This document shows positions 44,901 to 57,579 of a stretch of 64,000 bases of DNA, piece after piece. Position numbers and translations under genes: made by a program. This DNA is from Spirodela intermedia (lineage: Eukaryota > Streptophyta > Magnoliopsida > Alismatales > Araceae). The stretch is taken from contig LR746281.1 in NCBI GenBank assembly GCA_902729315.2, positions 1,307,001 to 1,371,000 on the forward strand, given 5' to 3'. The notes beneath the pieces were generated by a model that was not told where the DNA came from, did no database searches, and was given only the letters and a program-made list of their open reading frames with translations. Position 1 is the stretch's first letter, and each line of letters opens with the position of its first letter.

Positions 44901-46988
44901 AGAATAATACAGATTGGGCATAGTGGACTTAGATGACTGAAACCGCTTAGGCAACTTTATGGCATGACGGTAACTGTTAGCGAGATTGTAAGGACGACAA
45001 CAGCAATAGAAAATGTGCGAATTATTTAAGTTAAGTTCGATCCCTGCAATGAACACATCAATCCAAATATGTAACCAAGAATTCTGCAATTGTCAGGGGA
45101 AGAGAAGGAAAACCAAATTGAGAAAGGTAGAAAATTCAGGCTGAAAATCGTCTTTTCACAAGCTGAAAGCTACCTATGAAATAAAGCAGCCGAATACCAG
45201 GCATATGGTTACTAAATATGTCAAGGAAGATGGATAGAGAATGAAAAGAGCAATCCACGGCCTCACCTCCAACGAGCTCACTTCATGGATAAAAAGATAG
45301 AATTATTTGGCACATTTAGTAACAGGGGATCACTAGACAGTCAATTAAATTACGCTGTAAAGGGCTGAAAGAAGGATGTATCCGCATCGTGAATAAATTA
45401 TCGCACTGATTAACCATCAATGATCCTATTTCTTGTATGCTGATTGATGTCATTATTAGCGTAAAAATATTAGTATCACCGCACTTCAATCTGTTTCATA
45501 GGACGTTTGACCTTATATATAAAATTGGATACTTCTGCAATAGTGTAATAATGATATTGATCCAAGAAAAAGCCATGGGAAAGTGAAGTTCAGTTAGTAG
45601 TGCATCATTTGATGCCATGCTTACCTGTATCTCTTCTTTGACAGGGCCACTAGCTTTGCCAGAACGCACAATGGAGATGTTTAACTTAGGAGAAATTTCG
45701 GTCTTCGAACTATCATGTTCATCACAGGTTTCTGGCTTGACAGGTAATTCCATACGATGTTTTTGCAGTGGTACCTCATTAGCTGAATCATCGTCACAAG
45801 TCTTGGCTGCCAACATGTGCTTCATCTTCGGATTATTTACATGCACTTCGTGGCAATTACCGGACCTGGCCTCTAATGGCATAACATCCTTCCTATCTTC
45901 ACTCTTTATATTTTCAAAATCCAACCTTGCAGGCTTGGGGAGATTATCTTCATAGATATTAGGTTTGCAAGTATCGTCGCGAGATGAGGAACCTCCTAGA
46001 ATAAGAAACCAATTTAAATGTTTGAGTTAGAAATTATGTAAATCTAAATGCCAAACCAACAATATTGACGTATAAAAAATACAATCTCAGTACCTTTCTT
46101 TCTGTTATCCACCGCAGATTTGTCACCACTGCTCCTCGACTTTTTCTTCCCACTCTGATCTTTTCCTCCTGTAGATTCCTTGCGCTTACCTGAGTTTACT
46201 CCAGCCTCACGAATTCTACTTCTCTCTTTCTTAGCAGAGGTCTGCAATCGACCGCCAATAACAGCATCACTCCCTGGACCCTTTCTATCTTTTCTCACCG
46301 TTTTCGGAATTTGCCTATACCCATAAGACTCGACGGGACCGCGGGGTGTAATATCTTTTGAGAGGGAGAATAGCAAGTCCGCCCCTCTGCTAGTCGGGTT
46401 CTCTCCCTCCTCCTCGTCCTCCCAGCATGGAAACTCCCTGTACTTGAAATTAAACTTCTTGGCCACGTATCCGGTGCACTTCCACAACTCAGATGTGAAA
46501 ACCGACGACAGGCCCTGAAAGAGTGCAGGATCGCCACCGGGAACACCCTGGATGTGAACACGTTCCTCGATGGGAGCCCTAGTCCACAGCTTGAAAGCCG
46601 GAGGACGATGGGATGCCGAAGGTGGGCAGTGATCCGTCTTTGTGGGCAGCTCCGCGAGCAGCTGGGCGACTTCCGTCTCCTCAGTATTGGTGATACCACC
46701 GATACCACCGTTGCAGCTGTAGAGGTTGCCGTTGTTCTCGGCGGCGGGAGAGACGGAAGATGTGTGCTGCCGTTTCCTGCCCTTGCACTTGTCGCAGGCA
46801 AAAGACACCTCGCCCTTGACGAACCGGGAGCAACGGGTATGAACCCACACACCACATACATCGCAGTTCACCATCTCCTCCCCATCGTCGAAGGTGACCC
46901 CACATGCGCAGTCCACCGTCCAAGAACCATCCCCCCAGTCCTCCGAGGGGGCGGACGGCGCCGGGGGTCGGTTCGATCGCCCTTTCAT
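41005..46988 (-). CDS. large PHD-finger protein (At3g08020/At3g52100-type)
   Basis: Probable nuclear chromatin-binding protein of unknown detailed function. Exons on the minus strand: 46988-46094, 45995-45625, 44412-43231, 43154-43008, 42860-42518, 42433-42363, 42286-42164 and 41385-41005, all in phase, giving 1170 aa. MKGRSNRPPAP is the start; the frame is open further upstream but only from a TTG. The PHD finger (about 25-75) shows CACGVTFDDGEEMVNCDVCG, WVHTRC and FACDKC, a C4HC3 pattern. A conserved block follows: KLWTRAPIEERVHIQGVPGG and CTGYVAKKFNFKYREFPCW. The middle (about 300-860) is Ser/Lys/Glu-rich, low complexity, probably disordered. A second conserved block near 950-1045 reads LIDEIMSKGNCVTYEELCSA and HWKNLRKPNGDKYAYSSHSQ. 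The C-tail is basic then Ser/Asp-rich. Family membership is from memory of the N-terminal block. Confidence 0.9.
41903..41947. repeat. GA microsatellite in the PHD gene's last intron
   Basis: About 45 bases of GA, the longest clean dinucleotide run in the window, within the intron 41386-42163. Confidence 0.9.
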
Positions 46989-49054
46989 GGCTTCACGATG
47001 CCCTTCACCCGATCCCCACCCCTCCAACCCTCGTCGAGACAGACACCCGATCCCTCGACACCCTACCCCATGCCCCCCCTCTCCGTCCTGTACCTAGACC
47101 CCCGGCATGGCACAGCAACAGAAAGAAATCATCCTCTCCGTCTCCTCCTCCAACAGCCGATCCAGTTTCCAAGGGAAAAGAGGAGGATACCTACCGGCAA
47201 GCCCGAAGCCTCCAATGTCCCCCAGCGCTACGCCGAGGTGTGTGTCTTTCCTCCTTCAATGGCCACCATTGACAAAGCTCCGCCTCTGGTTCCCCCTCTC
47301 CATTCCGCGTGCGCTCCTCTCTTCCCCTGCGTGCGCTCCGACACCTCCGACCGAGGGAGTCGCAGAGGGGGGGGGGTACATACAAGGTGCTGTGATCTCA
47401 GAGAGGGGCGGAACCGAAGAGGCGGAATTCAGATCCGGTTTTGGGGAATAACTTTGGTGTCCGGGATGGGGTGCTACGCGAGAATCTACTATCGTCCCGT
47501 TCCCGCCAGAAAATGCTAACGGCGACCGCCCACATGTGACGGCGTTGGTATGTCCGTTAGAGTCCGATAATTCTAGTCGGGTCCCTTGTGGAATATTGAT
47601 CCGATATTATTGTGCCACATGACACGATATAATTGGCTTAAAATTCTCGTTTTCAAGAAACTGTGAGATATTATCGTCTTTCTATCTAATTACGTAGAGC
47701 AATTCCTTCGTTTAGCCTTGCCGAGTCACAGACGACGGCAGTCTGGTGGCCACAGACCGGCGAGCTTGGCAGCTGCCGACGGCGGAGGTAAGAGCGCCAA
47801 GTAATCTACTCCTCGCCATTTTTCATTATCTTCTTCTTCTTCCAAGCAAGGTGGTACAAATGTTAGGGCTGACGGCGGCCGGAGTATATGACGGTGAAGG
47901 CGGAGATCGGGCAGGGACGTTGATTCCTCCACCTGAGATCCGAAGGGGATCAGTCGATCGGAATTGGCCTCGTCCGAGACCGCGCGTACGTACCACGAGC
48001 AGGCCAGGCGGCAAAGGACCTCCGGTGGCTCCCGCGGCGTTGTCGTTTCCTCACGGCCGGCGAGGAAGGGCCGCGTCGTTATCAAACCGGCAGGGAGCGC
48101 AGGACGTGGCCGGCGCCGCCTGTCTCCCGGTTGTAGCGTGGCTTCCCCCATTGGGATCCTAGCGTTTATTTCGTCTGACGGAGCACGCTGGTTAAAGAAA
48201 CCCCCCGGTAGGTCGTCTTCCCCGCGGGCAAGCGACTAAAAACCCCCATCTCCCCTGCTGAATTACGACCTGCCACATTTTCTCTTCGTACGTCACCTCC
48301 CCCAACTGACCGGGTTATCGTGTAGCAGAGAAGGCCATGAACCTTCTCATGATACCGTTAATGGGCGCACGGGCGGTCGGCGGTGAGTTTTGACATGTAC
48401 TTGAGGTGTACGTTCGGTGTGACGGCCACAGAAGATCGGCATGGAAGATGATGGATGGGAGAAGCAGTTGGCGCTTGCGCGACAGCTACGTCTTCCTCTA
48501 GTGCTCACGGGAGAAATCGTCTGCAGGGTAACTGGTGACGACGAGTCAGCCTCCAGAAGGCAGAAGCACACTGGACGGGAGGAGGAGAGCGACGGAGAAG
48601 CGAGCGTTGGGGAGATGGCCTTCGAGGTGATCTGCTACTGAACGGCTAATTATATTGGTGGAGGGCGAAGGGTAGAGAGAGAGCGCTCGGAGTGGCAATT
48701 TCAGGTAAATTTACGTAGACGCCCCTTCATTCTCTCCCTTCCGCATTGCCGTATCCGCGTAGCACCAGCGCAGGGTCCTTTTCCTATTTCCCCTTCCTCC
48801 TGATCACCGATTTGGTGTACCTGCTGGTAGCGTCGGCAACGGCGGGGGCGGCGGCGGGGGAGGGGGCGGGTCTCATTTTCCTTCTGGCCGGGGGATTTGG
48901 ATCGGGCTCCTCGTACTCTCTCTCTCGCTCTGTGTGGCGTGCTCTTCATCTATGTCTTTATGTTAGACGGTGTAAATAGAGGACAGGGAAGTCAGTGGAT
49001 AGCCGAAGAACAGGCGAGGAGAGTGGTCGGGACAAAGGTGTTCCGGAGATAGCC
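46989..49054. other. divergent upstream region of the PHD and CID genes
   Basis: 2.1 kb between two genes transcribed away from each other. It contains GC-rich ORFs on both strands (for example 47726-48162) that overlap one another and show no motif. The stretch 47570-47720 is AT-rich. No gene is supported. Confidence 0.5.
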
Positions 49055-52000
49055 ATGGCGGTCATGGAGAGCACGGGTGGGGTCGATCTAGGGGTGAAGG
49101 TTGGGTCTACAAGCGGCAGGAATTTGGAGCCCCCATCTGCGGACTCGCTTCCGGAATCGCACGGCTCCGGCAAGGAGGCCGATCGCCAGCAGTCGCCTTC
49201 AGCTCTGTTTCCACCGATGGAGCAGCACACTCAGCCTCAGCAGCTGCAGAGATCGGCGGTGATGGTGCGTATGGTCGACACAAATCTGTCCCAGGATGGC
49301 ATCCCACTCGTGAGACCGCACTCAGATCCGACAGTGTTCAACGCGAAGGTCCCGCAGCATCGGTTTCTGCCGCTCGGCCAGGCTGTCGACCACGTCCCGT
49401 CCGACGCTGCCGGCACTGGAACGCAGGGCGTGCAGGGTAATGGTGCGATGGCTGCGGCAGCGCGATCTAACAGTTGTGGTGTGGGGAGAGATGGCGATGT
49501 CCCAGGGGAGGGCTTTAGGAAGGACATCAGGGACCTGGAGGAGCTGCTGTCGAAGCTAAACCCGATGGCCGAAGAGTTTGTGCCATCTTCTGTGGTTACT
49601 CATCGCGGACCTCACGTTGGTACCGATGGGAACGTAGGCAGTGGCTATGCAGACAATATGCAACATGATACTATTAGTAACGGAAATAGCGACGGCATCG
49701 GACACGGTGGTAGACGAGTAAGCCTGCTGATTTTTCCTTGCTCATATGGATTTCTGAATACATTTAATTTCAAATCCATCAACGTGATTTATTTCTCAGA
49801 AAAAGAGTAACTATAGCCAGGGAAAACGGCGAATGAATAGCCGAACCAGTATGGCACAACGAGAAGAGATAATCAGGAGGACAGTTTATGTTTCTGACAT
49901 TGATCAACAGGTAAATGTCATCGAGAGACACCGAACATCTGTTATCTTCTTCCTATCGGCTGGAGAATTCAGTATAATTCAAAATTCTTTCTTGCTGAAA
50001 TGAGTCGTGAGTTTCAGTTGATTCTTTGCCATTGATGCCTCGAAGCAGGCATCGACAACAGGTTCCAAATTGCGTGGACTTTTAACTTTTGGAATCTTTT
50101 CTCTTTTTAAACGTGTGGTTATGGCCTGCTGATATTCTTTAATGGATTCTTTTACGTTTGATCTGAATATATATCCTCTCTACTGGTATCTTTTGTGCTC
50201 AATGTGTTTCCGTTAGTTCTGTAGGTTACAGAAGAGCAGCTTGCAGCACTCTTCATCACATGTGGGCAGGTTAGTCCATGTTTATTTTTGATAAAAGATG
50301 AATTAGGCACTGAGCATGCCCCCAATGATACAGTTGGAATTGTACAGTTACGATTTTCTGCATGTGGCTAACTCCTACAGACCATCTGGGATTACGCACT
50401 GGACATTTTTGGGGTTTTCTATGCATAAGCACATGGTGCATTTTTGTTCAAAGGATTCCCCGACGTTTGATATTATTTTTGCTCATGTTCATCCATTTTG
50501 GTTGATGCACATCAAGCCTCATGATGCATCTAAAAACTTTCTTTCTTTTCACACTGAAGGTTGTTGACTGTCGTGTATGTGGTGATCCAAATTCTGTGCT
50601 TCGATTTGCTTTCATAGAGTTCACTGATGAAGGTGATCCTTGCTATTTCAACTACCTATCCATATATCTTCCCAATTTTTTTATCCTCTGGCATATGGGA
50701 CAGATATTTATTGTTTTGAATCCTGTTTTTTTTCTTTTAATCCTTCAGAGGGTGCTGGGGCAGCTCTAAGCCTGTCAGGGACAATGCTTGGTTACTACCC
50801 AGTAAGAGTTCTCCCTTCCAAGACTGCAATTGCACCTGTTAACCCTGCATTTTTACCCCGGGTAGGATATGAGCCCATTGTTATTTTTTGTTTTCAAATG
50901 TTCATTGGAAACTTATGTCTCTTGTCAATGAAGTTTCCATTTTTTATTCTTTAACTAATAGTGGTTCCTGTGGTCAGTCTGAAGTCGAACGAGAGATGTG
51001 TGCCAGGACCGTCTATTGTACAAATATTGATAAAAAGGTTGATTATAAATGGCATGTCTTGTCTCTACGAAATATTGACTCAGGCATCAATCCCCTGTGA
51101 ATGAATTTTTTTTCTATGTGGAACCAGGTTTCTCAAGCAGGTGTTAAACTCTTTTTTGAGTCAATTTGTGGAGAGGTTCGGTTTCTAAATCAATCTCTCA
51201 GCTTATTTGAATCTTTCCCATCGCCATAATAAAGGTAGAGGTTCCTGAGGTAACTTTTAAATGATGTAGGTGCATCGCTTGAGGCTTCTTGGGGACTATC
51301 ATCATTCCACTCGCATTGCTTTTGTTGAGTTCGTAATGGTATGCATTATTAGCCGTAGTGCAATTATTTCCAATTATGTAATTTCATCTTGTGTTCCTTT
51401 CCTGTTTTACAGAAGAAACACTCGCCTTACGTGGGAATATATATCAAATCAATGCCATATGTGTTGTTGGTCTGTCAAAACATTAAAGGAAAAATGGATG
51501 TATATTAAGTAGAAACAGTATCCCAATTCGTACATGCTCATTTTGAATGCCTTACATTCTAATCGTCGTGGAAATGCGCCGGTGCTTAAATGAATTATAG
51601 GTGCACGTATGTACACATTCTGTCATGGTTTATGATTGAAAAATAGTTTGAAGGAATGATATTCATTTGTTATAGAGAATTTTCTGATACGATTGTGTTC
51701 GTATCATGTCTCATGTGTGAAGTCGAACAAGGTTTATAATGTGGACGAGATTAGTTTCTAAATATGACCTATCGAAGAGTGCCTTCTGCATCGTTCCTGA
51801 TACATGATCTATGCTTCTCTTCGATGAAAAATGATCACTGCCATGGGACATCAAACCACCGGCGTAATTTTTCCCCTTGCTTTTTTGGTGGCCATCTGTT
51901 GTCATTTGATTCTACATTTACTTCCACGCCATCTTAGAACCTATTTTCTTTTGGCCGCTTCCAAGTTTTCCCTGGGAAGAGTAGAGCCTCTATTCTTCAA

Positions 52001-53471
52001 TTATAATTGTGGTTTTATGTTATGTATTTTGGGGGTGGGGGGAAGAAGAGGTAACATTCCAAGAATTAAAGCAAACTTCTTTCTCTATCTTTTCGCGTCT
52101 TGTTTGCTTCTTGTTTGCTTCTTGTTAGCTTCTTTTGCTTTGGTCATCACTCTGCCTTCATCTTTTCTGTCTTCTTCTCTCTTCTTATCTTGCTGGCATT
52201 CCCTGAATTCAAGGAGACTAGAAGTGACCACTCTACTCTGTTCTGAGAATGCCTGATTTCAGGCAAATGTAGGTCCTTTCTGGCCTTATTTCCCTTTTCC
52301 TCAGAGGACACCTGCATTAAAGACGAAGAGGTTCCCTTACCCTTTTACTTCTAGATCACGGATAGACTATTCCACTGCTAGGTTGCGTGCACCAGTGGTC
52401 CCGTTGGAGCCGTACAATAATAATGAGCTATTTAAAGGATGAAATTATTAATTCACTCTTGTCACTTTTCTAGGCCCCTTCGCTTAACTTAGGAACAGCA
52501 GTGGTAGAGTACGCCGTAGGTCTTAGTCAGTGCCTGTTTGACCATTTATACATAAAATTATTGTGTTCTGTGTCGGCTGAGATAGTCAGGTCAGTTTTTG
52601 AAGCATCTGGAAATCGCATCACTTGCAATTCACATGTATTTATTAAATCTATTTAATCAACAACAAATTCCATAAAAGGTACTTAGAATATATAATATAT
52701 ATTACACCAATATCTGGTGCCAGGAACCACAAGCCATTTTTAAAATGTGCAGGGATAGCCTTCCTTTGAAAATTATTTTTCGTTTTTTATGATATTCAGG
52801 AAGTCGTGTTGTTTGTGTTAAGTGCATCATTACATCCCAAACCCCCTATTTATTTCAAAATCATGTCCACTCAGAAGATAAAAATCATTATCTTAATAAT
52901 CGCAAAAACCTTGGGTCGAGGACTGATTCCTTTTAAAATGCTATTCAACTCCTAGGTTCACACACAAAATCCTAGGCCCCGTAATTATTTTGCCATTTTT
53001 ATCACCATTTGCCGAAATTAGTGCCTGGTTATTGAACTCTTGGTCACACTCTACCCATTTCACAATGTCTCAACACTTCCCCTAATTTCTTGCATGCCTT
53101 ACCATTTCTCCTTGCTCTCATTTCCTTCTTTTCTATCTATGGCTTGGCAGGTGGCCTAGATTTTTGAAGTTCTAGGGCACGCCTTTATTTTTCTCCTCCT
53201 CTCTCTTTCTGCCTTGATAATAAAACATTCCATTTATAACCCAAGTGGTATAATGACTCGGATCATCTTGCAGGCGGAGAGCGCGATCGCTGCTCTCAAC
53301 TGTAGCGGGGCTGTTCTTGGTTCTCTAGCCATAAGGTTCGTTCTTCCCTTGGCCTCGGACTCCACCTGATACTTAGCTTCTACGAGCGATCTGTAACAGG
53401 GTTCCTATCCCAGGGTGAGCCCATCAAAGACCCCCGTCCGCTCGCGAGCTCCCCGGCCCTCCGTCCGCTGA
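49055..53471 (+). CDS. CID: CID-type PABP-interacting RNA-binding protein (PAM2 + two RRMs)
   Basis: Binds poly(A)-binding protein through a PAM2 motif and RNA through two RRMs; the Arabidopsis CID8-CID13 group. Exons: 49055-49717, 49800-49910, 50225-50269, 50560-50632, 50749-50861, 50978-51037, 51128-51175, 51270-51338, 53274-53335 and 53414-53471, joining to 433 aa. The PAM2 core LSKLNPMAEEFVPSS is at about residues 164-178. A basic patch QGKRRMNSRTS precedes RRM1 (RTVYVSDIDQQVTEEQLAAL, then RFAFIEFTDE). RRM2 begins RTVYCTNIDKK and includes TRIAFVEFVMAESAIAALNC. The protein ends VSPSKTPVRSRAPRPSVR. The frame is open upstream only from a GTG, so ATG 49055 is used. The RRMs are spread over many small exons (45-113 bases), and intron 8 is 1.9 kb. 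Which CID number cannot be decided. Confidence 0.93.
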
Positions 53472-53684
53472 GCCCCTCACGCTGCCACCGAGGTACAGTA
53501 CATCCGTGGCATTCCCATGTTCATCTAATCCATCCTCCGCGATAGTCGAAACAACCTGGAGTGAGTCTTTCTCTCTGGATTTTATCGTTATATGTCAGCT
53601 GATATGGCGACTCTATAAGAGGCCCGAGTAAGCTAGATAGTTGACTTTTCGTTTTTTACACCGCGGTGAGGGGGGAGGGGGGTG

Positions 53685-54408
53685 TTACTCTATGGCCACC
53701 TCGATGACCTTCCGGTCAACCTTGGACCTGGGGGCGGTTACGGTCAGGACCCCGTTCTTGAGCTCCGCTTGGATCTTCTCCTTCTCGCAGTCATCCGGCA
53801 GGAGCAGGCGCATGCTGTAGGTGCTCGAGCTCCTGCCGGACCAGTCACCGCCGCCGCCCTCTTCCTCCGCTCCCGTCGCCTGGTGGCGCCGCTCCCCGCG
53901 GATCACCAGCACGTCGTCCTCAACGGCCACCCTCACCTCCTCCTTGGTCAGCCCCGGCATGTCGAACCTCATCCTGACAGCGTCCTCCTCCTCTCTGATC
54001 TCCCACGGCGCGCGCACCTCCCCTGCCGATGCCGCCGGCCCCCTCTGCCCCGACACCGCCTCCTCCAGCAACCGGTCCACCGTGTCTAGCATCTGCCTCA
54101 TTGTCCTCATCTGCGCCAGCGGGTGCACCAGCCCTGCAACTCTCTCACGTCGTCAGTACTCGAGAGGACGACAGATTGATTATATTGATTGATCGACTGA
54201 TTGATTGAGAGATGTTGCGGTTACCGAAGGGGGAGAGCTCGAGGGCCGTCCTGCGGGGCCGCCGCGTCTCCGCCGGCACGTTGCGGGCGGCTCCCGCGCC
54301 CTCGGCACGCGCAGCGGCCAGGCCGCGGCGGAGGAGGGCGCGGCGCCGCGTGGAGAAGGCGAGCGATGGGAGCGAGCGGGAGAGAATATTAGCTGAGAAA
54401 GTAGCCAT
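53685..54408 (-). CDS. HSP21: organellar small heat-shock protein (HSP21-like)
   Basis: ATP-independent holdase chaperone. Exons on the minus strand: 54408-54225 and 54133-53685, giving 210 aa. The N-terminus [20 protein letters not shown] is Ser/Arg-rich without acids, fitting a transit peptide. It is followed by [30 protein letters not shown], the conserved amphipathic Met-rich block of chloroplast HSP21. The alpha-crystallin domain (about 100-205) includes [50 protein letters not shown] and the GVLTV motif near the end. A Glu/Gly-rich loop interrupts the domain between beta strands. The Met block is poorer in methionine than in typical HSP21. Chloroplast rather than mitochondrial targeting is inferred from that block. 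Very GC-rich. The stop lies 213 bases from the stop of the convergent CID gene. Confidence 0.93.
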
Positions 54409-56250
54409 CGAGAGTCGAGATTCTTCGATCTGCTGAGGAAAGGAGAACAGGAGAAGCTTTTTAAGGGCGAAGAGGAGCATGGCCCGTGAAAGCTCGCGAA
54501 GGATCGAGAACTGAACTCGGGGGACTGCTGTCCGAGCCGACTTTCTCGCTCTTTCCAGAGAGCGCCAGCTCGTGGGTTTAATTCCTGATCTGTGATGGTC
54601 ACACATGCCAGATGTCTCCCAGAACAAGGGTCAACAGCTCACACGTGCCAACGGCTCACACGGGCCAACGGGTTTTTCCCCCTACGCAACAAGTACGTTG
54701 AAACCGGCCGAGTAGAAGGCCGGTGGCTGTCTGCTCTGGCAGCCGAGGGTGGCGATGATGAGGACGGCGGGCACGGTATGAAAACAGAGTGGACTTCGCA
54801 AAGTTTCCAACTTTACATGGCGACGCCAACGAGATGCATGCCTCACTAGTCTTGATGCGCCATTAGAAACTCGAAACACCGGTTGTTTCTCTAGAATTAT
54901 CTGCCTCTCTCTCTCTCTCTCGCTCGACAAATATTTCTCTCTCTAATTTAACGAGTATCCACTAGCGTACCCATGCATCTAGATGAAGCAGGAGAAGAAA
55001 TCGCCAACAGTTATACAGATAGATCGGCTTGGTTGAGAACAAGAACCAATTCATACTCATTTTAGAGATAGAGAGGGAAGGGGGGGGGAGAATACGTTTC
55101 CCTTCGTTAAGAGTTTCTATAGAGAGTGAGAGAGTAAGCTAAACTTAGTAATAAGAGATCTGCACAATCTAACTCGGAATATGCTATTTTCGAAGTAGAA
55201 AAATCCTACTTTTGTTTTGAATATTCCGAAATTTAATCAATATCTACATGATGGACCTGGCTAACTTATCCTGGTTCGTCTACTGGCTTTTGACATTCTG
55301 GGCTGGAAGTACATGTAAAGTGGATAAAATGGGAGGGTTTGATTCTGTGGGCCGTCCCACCACGCAGCCTTGGGTCTCTCTCTCTCTCCTTCTCTCCTGG
55401 TACTGCTCGCGCGCGCGCGCGCGCATTCGGTTCATTCAAGTCCGTCGTCTTCTCCGACAGGGGAAGGGAGGCGGAGCAGGACATATCCCCAATCTTTGCC
55501 TGAAGCTCATTGAACTCCCGCTTTCCCTCTCGTGATCATCGCAGTATCATCCCCTCCCATGCTGCAACGACATAGTTAGGGTCGCAGTGTGGTGTTTTTT
55601 CTCTGCAAATTACTTCATCACAAGTTCGATCATGTCTCCTAAACTGTATTCCTCAGGCCACTAACGACTTGAGCGGTTACTATTCTCCTAAACTGTTTTC
55701 CTCCAAGAAGAAAATGTGTTCCACGGTTTACTAAGTTTGCTCATCCCAAAAACCTACCCACACAAGTTTGAATCTCCGTTATATCTTAGTAGATTCCACT
55801 GATTCGCCTGTTGGAAGCTGAAAGGTTCTTGAATATATCCGTCTCTTTGAATCCTTTTCATTGTTTGGTACAGAATTACAAATTTAGAAATTAGTTTCTC
55901 TTTGTGGTCTCTTGTGGGTTCCATTGTCCAGAAAGCAGGTAGTAATCCCTCTAGTTTTGGTGATGATCATACTTATCCGTCAGTTGTAGTCATTCATGGG
56001 CTGATATTTCATTCGGTAACATTCTTTAAGCCCTTAAACTTTGCTATCCTGATTTATTCTTCCCTCTCTCTTGGGTGGAATTTCGTGCTGGATTTGGCAT
56101 GCAGCCTTTGCTTGACTTGCTAAATCGGGTTGGTTTTTCATGTTTTCCTTTGCTTATTGTTTTTTAAACAGGAACAACTACATGAAAGAGAGAAATTTAT
56201 GCATGGGTTGGAGATGAAGTTGGAAGAAGCTAAGATCTACACTGAAGCAG

Positions 56251-56287
<37 letters not shown>

Positions 56288-57579
56288 ATGGATCATTGTT
56301 GTCTTTTAAAGTTGAAACTTAGACCCTATGTTTTCACTCTTGCGTGCGTGATGGTTTGCTGTCAGGAGCTTAATCTCTCGACATACATGTAGAAACCATA
56401 TAGTTGACTTCGTATTTACTATATTTGTTGTCTGTCTTGACTTCCTCCTAATCTTGATTTTGTAGTTATATCTGGAATAGCCTTTGTTTCAGAATCCTTT
56501 TTATCCAAGCTAAAACCTTCTTCTGCAAATATTGATGTCGAAGCTAGTTCATTAATCCCAATTTTTTATACTCTTAATTTGTCTTCGAATGAATTCACGC
56601 TGGACATGTGGCTGCCGATCCATCCGCTCTGCTCGGGCTAAGATCTTTTCTTCCACCAGGCCAAGTGGTTGGACCCTATCCCTTTGACCCACCTATACAC
56701 ATCCAATTGTGGGTATCACCTCGGATCAGAATTGGCAGAAGTCAACCCGTTATAATTCACTCTGCGTTGCATCTTGTTTAGGTATTTACGCTGAGCTGTT
56801 GAATTTATCAGATACGCACCAGATTCCCTGGGCTGATCGTACGATCATTACAGTAATGAGCCATGGGCTGAGAGACAGGTTGTCGAGTCGAGCTACAAGG
56901 GGCTTATCAAGAGCTCGAGGCAAGGATCTGAAGCTGTCCCCGGCTGTTCTGAAATGGAAAGGTCAACGTTCTGGATTTTGTATCAGTTGACCTCGACCCA
57001 GTGCATGGATAACTCGGGAGCCGCCGGTTGCCTCTCGTGGCTTGGATTTGCATCAGGAGGGTGGTGGCGAAACTAAGGTTGGCTGAATCCTTAGATAACA
57101 TACTTGTTTGAAACTTGTGTTGATAGAACGTTCTCCTTTTCTTCTTCTTTTTTTTAATTGTCGTGGAGATAATGGCTAAGCCTTAAGATTCTGCGGGTGG
57201 TCAACTACTGGATCAGGCTTTGACATTGAAGCAGACACGGTGCCCATTCAGTCATCGCCGTTGACCTGCCTGAGTTCAAGCATGATGCATATAATGGGCA
57301 CGAGTCTATTCAGTCATTTCTAATGTGCCCAGCTGCCCCCCCGCCATCCCAAACTAACGCCCAATCATCAAGCCCCCAACGGGTCAAATATGGTCGATAG
57401 AATGGGCTTCTCTTCCCAATGGGAGGATCGGCTTTTGAGGTAAGCAGGATGGGATCTCTGATAGAGGCCGTTGACCGATTTTTAGCCAAAGACTGGTTAG
57501 GAACTCTGATCGAGGCAGGCCCATACCTGTTCTTCTCCTTGGCCTCGAATGCTTTTGATCTGCGGGCGGCAGCCAGTGT
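54409..57579. other. small heat-shock protein promoter and gene-poor region
   Basis: 3.2 kb without a confident gene. The left 250 bases should hold the heat-shock gene promoter; GAA triplets are present but no clean three-unit heat-shock element. Simple repeats: CT at 54905-54921 and 56251-56284, and GC at 55407-55424. A short exon-like open stretch sits at 56171-56250. ORFs such as 56709-56990 show no recognisable domain. Confidence 0.5.
56251..56284. repeat. CT microsatellite
   Basis: CT run directly following the coding-like stretch at 56171-56250. Confidence 0.9.

Noticed and set aside
47726-48162. Overlapping 141- and 138-codon ORFs on opposite strands
   Set aside because: Mutual shadows in GC-rich intergenic DNA, Arg/Pro-rich, no motif, no splice context.
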